DNA of 25,416 nucleotides, taken from the NCBI GenBank assembly GCA_035560795.1, contig DATMYV010000004.1, forward strand, positions 1 through 25,416, read 5' to 3'. Positions 8,297 through 14,435 of this stretch are shown piece by piece. Numbering within the stretch: position 1 is the first letter of the stretch; each line of letters starts with the position of its first letter. The notes under the pieces were generated by a model, which saw only the letters and a program-made list of their open reading frames with translations, ran no database searches and had not been told where the DNA came from. The translations under genes and the position numbers were made by a program. Source of the DNA: Longilinea sp035560795 (GTDB lineage: Bacteria > Chloroflexota > Anaerolineae > Anaerolineales > Anaerolineaceae).

Positions 8297-8318
8297 TGAG
8301 AGATTGAAAACAAACAGA

Positions 8319-8831
8319 CTATTTGGTAGCCTGATTGGGAAGAGCTTCTTCATACTTGGTGGGACATTTCAACAACAATTCCTTGGCATAGAAAATCCCA
8401 TCCGTCCCAAGTTTGCCTGTCACGATCGCCTGAGCCTCGTTCTTGAGAAGGTCCGGCTGGACACCTTCGTAAACAATTTGCATGGTCGCCCTGTTTGGAT
8501 CCATAACCGCGGCATGCAACACGGCGGCTAAACCGCCTTGTTTTTCGATTTCAGCATTATCCGCCGGAATATCTGCAATGGTGAAGGTCAACCGAAGATT
8601 GCTTGAGTCATATTGAATGGTATCACCCAGGACGGCTCCCGAAAGACGCAGTTCGCGATCGGCAAGGATGGCGCCTTTTGCCTGGACTTCGGCAATGGTC
8701 ATGAAGTACTGGGCGCTGGCTTTGGTGGATGAAACCACAAGATAGATCACGGCGGCAATTATTAACAATCCGCCGACAATGAACTTTGCGCGACCCTGGG
8801 AAGCGGGTCTTCCAACAGCGGCATTCTCCAT
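8319..8831 (-). CDS. ccmE: Heme chaperone CcmE, CxxxY variant
   Basis: A 170-residue protein with one N-terminal membrane anchor (about 17-34) and an OB-fold-like beta domain. It contains YFMTIAEVQAKGAILADREL, the GxV turn (LSGAVLGDTI) and VIVYEG-like strands (MQIVYEGVQPDLLKNEAQAI). The covalent heme-binding site, HxxxY in E. coli CcmE, appears here as C156-PTK-Y160. CxxxY is the known alternative found in some archaea and sulfate reducers. It is the first gene of the ccm operon, with ribosome-binding sequence AGGAGG upstream of the ATG. It shuttles heme from CcmC to CcmF outside the membrane. Confidence 0.92.
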   Translation of the reverse strand: MENAAVGRPASQGRAKFIVGGLLIIAAVIYLVVSSTKASAQYFMTIAEVQAKGAILADRELRLSGAVLGDTIQYDSSNLRLTFTIADIPADNAEIEKQGGLAAVLHAAVMDPNRATMQIVYEGVQPDLLKNEAQAIVTGKLGTDGIFYAKELLLKCPTKYEEALPNQATK

Positions 8832-8944
8832 AGAGCCTTCAACCTCCTCAATTTCTTCAGGTTCTTAATTCTTGGACATAAATCAAGGGCTTAAGAAAAT
8901 TTTGTCACAACCACATTAAATCCGCCTGAGAACCACGCCTCAGT

Positions 8945-8959
8945 TTCCCTGATAGGGAA
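8945..8959. promoter_or_regulatory. Palindrome in the ccmE leader, possible operator
   Basis: TTCCCT-GAT-AGGGAA is a perfect 6-bp inverted repeat with a 3-base centre. It lies downstream of the proposed -10 box (8994-8999) and about 115 bases upstream of the ccmE start, a position suitable for a repressor site or a small RNA hairpin. The binding protein is unknown. Confidence 0.35.
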
Positions 8960-8993
8960 TTTTGGTGATAATTATCCGGATTACACCCGCGAG

Positions 8994-8999
8994 ATTATA
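8994..8999 (-). promoter_or_regulatory. -10 box of a likely ccm operon promoter
   Basis: A perfect TATAAT on the minus strand (context TGTTATAATCTC) lies about 165 bases upstream of ccmE. No good -35 is seen at 17 bases, so it may need an activator or the TGT extension. It would give a leader of about 155 nt. No terminator was seen after the preceding gene, so read-through from 9032 is also possible. Confidence 0.45.
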
Positions 9000-9031
9000 A
9001 CATAAATTCCCGCCAAGTCATTCCAACCCGC

Positions 9032-9730
9032 TTACGCAGGCATCTTTGACTCAGCCGCCCGTAGCCAGGCTGGCAGGACTTCCAGCAGGTTTTCCATCAC
9101 GAGATTTGTTCCTTGGTGGAAAACATCCTGATTTTGGTAGGCTTCGCCGCCAAGTTCTGAGACTAAATCGGAAACGCCGCGCAGTATCAAGCAGGGTACA
9201 GAATTACGATGGCAAACCCATGCAATCGCTCCTGATTCCCAATCGGCAGCGACCGCATGATATCGACCTCGGAGATTTTTCACTTCTGCTACCAGAATAT
9301 CCCGGTCGGCTGAGATTAGAAGGGCAGGGACCACTGGCGATGGATACGGTTGTTGCAGCCAGGATAGGTCCAAACGGGTGGTGTAATGATCGATGGCCGT
9401 GTGCGGATCGCCCATTTGCTCAATGATGTCATAGACCAGCGTTTCGGTCGCCAGCAGGATTGTCCCGCGTTCCACGCTGCCGGCAAAACCGCCGCAGGTA
9501 CCAAGATTTACCACCAACTCAGGCTGCCAGCGCTGCACTGCGTACTGGGTCGAAGCGGCCGCGGCGATTTTTCCCCAGCCGCCGTGCAAAAAGAGGATTT
9601 GCTGGTCGTTTATTTCAGTCACGAACCATTCGCCGAAAGGTCCTGCCTGAATTGAACAGGTTGCATATGCGGCGCGAACAACCCGCCACTCAGAATTAGC
9701 CGAAATGACCACCAGCACGGTTGGCTGCAT
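9032..9730 (-). CDS. MTA/SAH nucleosidase-like purine nucleoside phosphorylase family protein
   Basis: The 232-residue protein belongs to the PNP_UDP superfamily. It starts VLVVISANSEWRVV, has the phosphate/ribose-region signature LVVNLGTCGGF (about 72-82), and carries the active-site segment ADWESGAIAWVC (162-173), where MTA/SAH nucleosidases usually have VDMEGAA. It ends the core with RGVSD (D188), the purine-contacting Asp. The likely reaction is cleavage or phosphorolysis of a nucleoside such as methylthioadenosine, S-adenosylhomocysteine or futalosine; the substrate cannot be fixed from sequence. ATG 9730 is preferred over the ATG at 9793 because GGGAGAG lies 9 bases upstream. It overlaps the end of the upstream glycosyltransferase gene by 35 bases, so the two are probably coupled. 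Confidence 0.8.
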   Translation of the reverse strand: MQPTVLVVISANSEWRVVRAAYATCSIQAGPFGEWFVTEINDQQILFLHGGWGKIAAAASTQYAVQRWQPELVVNLGTCGGFAGSVERGTILLATETLVYDIIEQMGDPHTAIDHYTTRLDLSWLQQPYPSPVVPALLISADRDILVAEVKNLRGRYHAVAADWESGAIAWVCHRNSVPCLILRGVSDLVSELGGEAYQNQDVFHQGTNLVMENLLEVLPAWLRAAESKMPA

Positions 9731-10994
9731 CGGATTTTTCTCTCCCATCAATTGAATCGACTGCTTCGGATTGCGTTTCCCGCCAGGGAACATTATTGTT
9801 GGTCAATAAATCAATGAGGCGGGTCCGACCCATACGAGTTCGATAGCGTTTATTCACGGGACCGCGCAGCGCCGAGCGCCAGACCAGATCCGCCACAATC
9901 GCGGCCGAATTTGGACGTCCCAGCTTGCGCGCATTGCGGGCGCGTTCTTTCAGCAGTTGCTCGCCGTTTGCCATCCAATGCGCCAGCGTCTGCAACATAT
10001 CCAATGGCGTCTCCACCATATCGCCTGCGCCATTTCGCAGGACAAAATCACGGTTGCCTTCTTCCTGACCAGGGATTACATCCACCAGTAGCATGGGCAG
10101 CCCGCTGGCCAGTGATTCCGTCACCACCAGTCCGCCAGCCTTACAGATTATTGCATCCGATGCCATCATCAGCTCCGGCATATTGGTGACAAAATCGTAG
10201 ATGTGGGCTGGAACATGCCAGTCGACCGCTTTCATTTGGGAGAATAATTCTTCATCTTTGCCAGCCACCGCAACTACCTGCAGTGGCTTGCCAAAATGAT
10301 TGAGCACATTCAAGTTCTCCATTAACTGGTCCACCCGCCGGCTGCCCACTGCCAGAATGGTCGGCAAATGTTGATCCCAACCTAATTCCTTGCGGATATC
10401 GGCTTTACGGCGCAATTTTTTCGCAAAACTGGGGGAAACTGGAATGCCGGTGATGTGGATTTTATTCTGGACAACACCATTGCTCAAAGCCAACGCCTGC
10501 ACTTCAGCGGTCGGCACCAGGCACATTTCGACGTTTGGCGAAAACCACAGGCGGTGCACAGTCGCCAGATCGGTCACCACCGTTGTCAGCGGCACATAAT
10601 ATCGGTTGAGGGCAAAATATGAGGCCAACGGTGCCTGGTACAGGGGATAAGTGGAGACAATTGCGTCCGGATCCAATGAGCGGATTAGATCGCGCATGAT
10701 TTCAAAAAGCGCGACGGTCAACACGCTTTCCATCAGGAAACTTGGAAATTCATTGTCGCTGGCGTCGTAGCTTAATTTATATAATTCAGGCGCGGACCGA
10801 ACCAGACGGTCGTAATCTGCCGCGGAATCGCGCAGGTAAAACGGTGCACGGCGGTCATCCAGCGGATTGATGATTTGTACTTCGCATTCATTGCCGTGGT
10901 TTTGTTCGAGGGAAGCTGCAATTGCATTTGCTGCACTGCGGTGGCCAAAGCCCGCATCAGCCGTCAAGATCAGGATGCGTTTTTTTTCAATCAT
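9696..10994 (-). CDS. MGDG-synthase-like diacylglycerol glycosyltransferase (GT28)
   Basis: A 432-residue GT-B fold enzyme. The N-terminal MGDG-synthase domain opens ILILTADAGFGHRSAANAI (GHR at 17-19, glycine-rich acceptor-side loop) and includes DAIVSTYPLYQAPL. The C-terminal GT28 sugar-nucleotide domain has MPELMMASDAIICKAGGLVV (273-292), with the GG plus E293 signature, and the PGQEEGN loop at 308-314. Such enzymes move glucose or galactose from a UDP-sugar to diacylglycerol, working peripherally at the cytoplasmic membrane. MGDG synthase and UgtP-type glucosyltransferases cannot be told apart by motif. The last 50 or so residues are basic and family-variable. It lies 35 bases after pncC with a weak ribosome-binding site. 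Confidence 0.87.
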   Translation of the reverse strand: MIEKKRILILTADAGFGHRSAANAIAASLEQNHGNECEVQIINPLDDRRAPFYLRDSAADYDRLVRSAPELYKLSYDASDNEFPSFLMESVLTVALFEIMRDLIRSLDPDAIVSTYPLYQAPLASYFALNRYYVPLTTVVTDLATVHRLWFSPNVEMCLVPTAEVQALALSNGVVQNKIHITGIPVSPSFAKKLRRKADIRKELGWDQHLPTILAVGSRRVDQLMENLNVLNHFGKPLQVVAVAGKDEELFSQMKAVDWHVPAHIYDFVTNMPELMMASDAIICKAGGLVVTESLASGLPMLLVDVIPGQEEGNRDFVLRNGAGDMVETPLDMLQTLAHWMANGEQLLKERARNARKLGRPNSAAIVADLVWRSALRGPVNKRYRTRMGRTRLIDLLTNNNVPWRETQSEAVDSIDGREKSDAANRAGGHFG

Positions 10995-11029
10995 ACAAAA
11001 GCTCGCTTGGTATCGTCCTCATTATCCAA

Positions 11030-11527
11030 TTATTTTTCAGTCAGGTATTCGACCGCTTGCTGAAGGGCTTGCTGGGCCGATGCTGCTTTGTTGCCAATCC
11101 GGTCATTATTCCACCTGTAGCACCAGGCCCAATCTCCATCCGGCGCGCTTAAGCCAATCCAAACCAAACCAACCGGTTTTTCCAGTGTGCCGCCGCCCGG
11201 CCCGGCAATTCCAGTTACTGAGAGTCCCAACACGTTTTCCGGCAGAGTCTCATCGACCAGGGCTGAACGAACGCCGCGCGCCATTTCAATGGCTGTTTCC
11301 CGGCTCACCGCACCAAAATTCCGCAGCGTTTCTGCGCTCACGCCCAGTACGCGCCGCTTGGCTTCGTAAGCATAAGCCGTGATGCTGCCCAAATAATAAT
11401 CCGAAGAGCCGGGTATGTTGGTCAAACGGTCGCCGACCAATCCGCCTGTGCACGATTCTGCGACTGCCAGTTTCAACCTGTGCTGCCGCAGTAAATTTCC
11501 GATCACAATCTCGAGCAGTGTTTCCAA
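11030..11527 (-). CDS. pncC: Nicotinamide-nucleotide amidohydrolase PncC (CinA C-terminal domain)
   Basis: A 165-residue stand-alone CinA C-terminal domain that hydrolyses NMN to NaMN for pyridine nucleotide recycling. Signatures are AVAESCTGGLVGDRL (nucleophile region S25/C26), GSITAYAYEAKRRVLGV (46-63) and TGIAGPGGGTLEKPVG (105-120). The N-terminal COG1058 domain of full-length CinA is absent, as in E. coli PncC. The start is a TTG at 11527; no in-frame ATG or GTG lies between it and the conserved domain, and the N-terminus METLLEIVIGNLLRQ aligns well with the family. A perfect TATAAT sits about 36 bases upstream. It is the first gene of a three-gene unit. Confidence 0.93.
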   Translation of the reverse strand: METLLEIVIGNLLRQHRLKLAVAESCTGGLVGDRLTNIPGSSDYYLGSITAYAYEAKRRVLGVSAETLRNFGAVSRETAIEMARGVRSALVDETLPENVLGLSVTGIAGPGGGTLEKPVGLVWIGLSAPDGDWAWCYRWNNDRIGNKAASAQQALQQAVEYLTEK

Positions 11528-11562
11528 ATCGTCTCTAGTCTTTTTTTCAAATTTTCAAGACA

Positions 11563-11568
11563 ATTATA
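11563..11568 (-). promoter_or_regulatory. -10 box of the pncC promoter
   Basis: A perfect TATAAT on the minus strand, with a weak TTCTTC 17 bases upstream as a possible -35. The predicted start lies about 28 bases before the TTG start codon of pncC. It sits back to back with the GH1 promoter. Confidence 0.55.
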
Positions 11569-11601
11569 CCCTTTCGCCCAACGCTGAAGAACCCCCCGGT
11601 A

Positions 11602-11607
11602 TATAAT
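11602..11607 (+). promoter_or_regulatory. -10 box of the GH1 glycosidase promoter
   Basis: A perfect TATAAT (context GGTATATAATGAG) lies 35 bases before the ATG, with AGGAG at 11627-11631 as ribosome-binding site. No clear -35 was found. It is divergent from the pncC promoter in the same 115-base gap. Confidence 0.55.
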
Positions 11608-11642
11608 GAGAAAACCGTTTTCGATCAGGAGCCTGGATTACC

Positions 11643-12974
11643 ATGCCTCAAGCAACCTACAATTTTCCCGCCGGTTTTTTATGGGGTACTGCTACAGCTG
11701 CCCATCAGGTGGAAGGCGGCAATACCAACAATAACTGGTCTGCCTGGGAAGCACAACCCGGACGCATTTTGAACGGCGACCGCTCTAATTTGGCCTGCGA
11801 TTGGTGGAGCGGCCGTTGGAGGGAAGATTTCGACCGTGCTGCCGAGACCCACCAGAACGCGCACCGAATGTCGATCGAATGGAGCCGCATTCAACCCACC
11901 CCGGACCGTTGGGACGAGAATGCACTCGACCATTATAGAGAGATGATCCGCGGCATGCTGGCCCGCGGCCTGACGCCCATGATTACGCTGCACCATTTTA
12001 CCGACCCGTTGTGGTTTTCTGAACAAGGCGGCTGGGAACAGGAAAACGCACCAGAATTGTTTGAAAAATTCGCGACGCATGTGGTCGAGGCTTTAAGAGA
12101 ATACGTAACCTTGTGGGTGACCATCAATGAGCCCAATGTTTATGTGGTTAGCGGGTATATGGGCACCGATTTTCCGCCTGGCAAATCCGATGCACAGGCT
12201 GCCTTCACAGTTATGCGTAATTTGATACGCGGACATGCCGCCGTTTACAAGAGCATCAAACGCATCCAAAAAAATTCATTAGTTGGCTTTGCATTAAACT
12301 ACCGCTCGCTCAAACCAGCCTCGGCTGCTTCTCCAATTGACCAGGCGCTGGCCAAATTTGCCCACAATTCCTATAACGAGAGTTTCGTCCGCACGCTTAA
12401 AACCGGCCAACTGCGGTTTTCCACCCAAAGGGCTGCCGTACCTGAAGCAATCGGCACGCAGGATTTCATCGGCATCAATTATTACACCCGCGATCTGGTT
12501 CAATTTTCACCGCTGGCAGTCCGGGATTTCTTTATGAAGCGTTTTTTCCCGAAAGGTGCGGCCTTAAGTCAATCCGGTTTTATCGCCAATGTCCCCGAAG
12601 GGATGTTCGAATCACTGAAATGGGCCAAAGCCTTTGGATTGCCAATATACATTACCGAAAACGGAGTGGAAGATGCAATCGATGATTTGCGTCCGCGCTA
12701 TTTGATCGAGCATTTACATCAGGTCTGGCGCGCCATCAATTTTAATTTTCCGGTCAAAGGATACTTCCACTGGTCGCTGGTTGATAACTTCGAGTGGGAA
12801 CGCGGCTGGTTTCAAAGGTTCGGCCTATGGGGATTGGATGTGGAGACACAGGCCCGCATTCGCCGTCCAAGTGTCGATTTATACGCTGATATTTGCCAGC
12901 AAAACGCCATCTCATCCGACCTGGTCCAGCGGTATTCTCCTGTATCCTTCAACCAATTATTTCCTGTGGGCTAA
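11643..12974 (+). CDS. Family 1 glycoside hydrolase (beta-glucosidase)
   Basis: A 443-residue enzyme of normal GH1 length and (beta/alpha)8 fold. It opens FLWGTATAAHQVEGG, the GH1 N-terminal signature with the glycone-binding Q22. The acid/base is E163 in TINEPNVY, the nucleophile is E339 in YITENGVED, and the glycone-binding Trp/Glu block is NFEWERGWFQRFGLW near the end. There is no signal peptide, so it acts on sugars inside the cell. There is no evidence of 6-phospho specificity. The likely substrates are beta-glucosides or beta-galactosides. It has its own promoter, and the next gene has its own promoter as well, so functional linkage with the glucosylglycerate cluster is only positional. 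Confidence 0.93.
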   Translation: MPQATYNFPAGFLWGTATAAHQVEGGNTNNNWSAWEAQPGRILNGDRSNLACDWWSGRWREDFDRAAETHQNAHRMSIEWSRIQPTPDRWDENALDHYREMIRGMLARGLTPMITLHHFTDPLWFSEQGGWEQENAPELFEKFATHVVEALREYVTLWVTINEPNVYVVSGYMGTDFPPGKSDAQAAFTVMRNLIRGHAAVYKSIKRIQKNSLVGFALNYRSLKPASAASPIDQALAKFAHNSYNESFVRTLKTGQLRFSTQRAAVPEAIGTQDFIGINYYTRDLVQFSPLAVRDFFMKRFFPKGAALSQSGFIANVPEGMFESLKWAKAFGLPIYITENGVEDAIDDLRPRYLIEHLHQVWRAINFNFPVKGYFHWSLVDNFEWERGWFQRFGLWGLDVETQARIRRPSVDLYADICQQNAISSDLVQRYSPVSFNQLFPVG

Positions 12975-13021
12975 CTAACAATTATCATTCGCATATAAAG
13001 CCGGGATCAAGTTTCTCTCGG

Positions 13022-13051
13022 TTGACACGAGTTGTTTTAACCCGCTATACT
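13022..13051 (+). promoter_or_regulatory. Sigma-70 type promoter of the glucosylglycerate cluster
   Basis: TTGACA at 13022-13027 and TATACT at 13046-13051 are separated by 18 bases. Transcription would start near 13058, leaving a leader of about 154 nt before the GTG start of the glycosyltransferase. It is one of the two best promoters in the window. Confidence 0.7.
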
Positions 13052-13068
13052 GAATTAGGCGCCGTTTC

Positions 13069-13104
13069 GAACCGAATGTGCCAGGAGATCATCCTGTTCG
13101 GTTC
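13069..13104 (+). promoter_or_regulatory. Structured leader hairpin upstream of the glucosylglycerate cluster
   Basis: The arms GAACCGAA (13069-13076) and TTCGGTTC (13097-13104) are perfectly complementary. Inside them CAGGA (13082-13086) pairs with TCCTG (13092-13096) around a GATCA loop, leaving one 5-base asymmetric bulge (TGTGC). There is no U-run after it, so it is not an intrinsic terminator. It starts about 11 bases after the predicted transcription start and could be a 5'-stabiliser, a protein-binding site or part of a riboregulator. It matches no riboswitch class I recognise. Confidence 0.5.
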
Positions 13105-13211
13105 CGTTACATCTCAGATAATATTCACGCAATTCTTTAGGCTCCTCATAGCCACAGCAGCGAACCCCGTTTTATTGAGCTTGATCTTCAAACGGCGTCA
13201 AGGAGAACCCT

Positions 13212-14435
13212 GTGCATATAACCCTGTTGCATTATGCTGCGCCGCCGGTTGTTGGCGGTGTTGAAACGGTCATCGCACACCAGGCGCAACAATTGCACCG
13301 CGCCGGGCATTTCGTGCGCATCCTGGCTGGCCGCGGTGAAACCTGGGATGCCCATATCCCGGTCCGAATTCTGCCTTTAATCGATTCCCGCCATCCGCAC
13401 ATTCTCAAAGCCAAAGCCAGTCTGGATAAAGGGGTGGTACCTGAAGGTTTTGAAGAACTGGTCGACCGGATCAAGAGAGAATTATTTCAGGCGACTGCGG
13501 GCAGCGACGTCATCATCGCTCACAATGTGCTGTCGTTGCATAAAAACCTTGCCCTGACCGCTGCATTGTTCCGATTGAGCCAGGAGAACAACAAACCCCG
13601 TCTCATTGCCTGGCACCACGATCCGGCCTGGAGTTCGCAGCGTTACCTGCCGGAATTACACGAAGGTTACCCGTGGGACTTGCTGCGCAATGCCTGGCCA
13701 AATGTGCGCCAGGTGACCATCTCTGATGCCAGACAGGCCGAATTGGCCAATCTTTTTCAAATCCCCGCGGCAGACATTGCCGTCATTCCAGCCGGCCTTG
13801 ACCTGAGCGAATTTCTCGGTCTTCACCGTGAAACCTACCGTTTGCTAAAGGAATTATCTCTCACCGGCTGCGGTCCGATTTTATTGACGCCTGTCCGCTT
13901 GACGCGCCGGAAAAACATCGAACTGGCTTTGCACACGCTGGCTGAACTTCAGCGCACTTTTCCATCCGCAGCGCTGATCGTCACTGGTCCGCCCGGGCCG
14001 CATAATCCTACCAATATCGATTACTATAATGAACTGATCGAACTGCGCTCCACTCTGCGATTGCAGGGATCGGCGCATTTGCTGGCCGAATTCTACCCGG
14101 AGGGACTGCCTGAGAACTCCATCCCTGATTTTTACCAGTTGAGCGATCTGCTTTTCTTGCCCAGCCGCGAGGAAGGCTTTGGCATTCCGATTCTTGAGGC
14201 CGGTCTGGCAGGGATTCCCATTTTTTGCAGCGACTTGCCGGCTCTGCGGGCATTGGCGGATGGCCGCGCGAATTTCTTTAATCCGGATGATTCTCCCCGC
14301 GCGATAGCCGCGTCCATCGCCGGGTACATCCAATCTCATCCAACCGTACAAATGCGCATCCATGTTCGCCAGCATTACAGTTGGGAAGGAATTTATCAAA
14401 TGCAAATTGCTCCATTGCTTCAGGAATTGAAATGA
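13212..14435 (+). CDS. GT4 glycosyltransferase, candidate mannosylglucosylglycerate synthase
   Basis: A 407-residue GT-B retaining transferase. The start is GTG 13212, preceded by AAGGAGAA. The N-terminal half begins MHITLLHYAAPPVVGGVETV (glycine-rich acceptor loop). The C-terminal half has PVRLTRRKNIELAL (phosphate-contacting R/K) and the EX7E motif E321-GFGIPIL-E329. It lies directly upstream of, and overlaps by 4 bases, a glucosyl-3-phosphoglycerate synthase gene. In some bacteria a second transferase adds mannose to glucosylglycerate or its phosphate, and GT4 members can do this, so that role is a reasonable inference. A trehalose- or sucrose-type or cell-envelope GT4 cannot be excluded by motif. 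Confidence 0.8.
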   Translation: MHITLLHYAAPPVVGGVETVIAHQAQQLHRAGHFVRILAGRGETWDAHIPVRILPLIDSRHPHILKAKASLDKGVVPEGFEELVDRIKRELFQATAGSDVIIAHNVLSLHKNLALTAALFRLSQENNKPRLIAWHHDPAWSSQRYLPELHEGYPWDLLRNAWPNVRQVTISDARQAELANLFQIPAADIAVIPAGLDLSEFLGLHRETYRLLKELSLTGCGPILLTPVRLTRRKNIELALHTLAELQRTFPSAALIVTGPPGPHNPTNIDYYNELIELRSTLRLQGSAHLLAEFYPEGLPENSIPDFYQLSDLLFLPSREEGFGIPILEAGLAGIPIFCSDLPALRALADGRANFFNPDDSPRAIAASIAGYIQSHPTVQMRIHVRQHYSWEGIYQMQIAPLLQELK

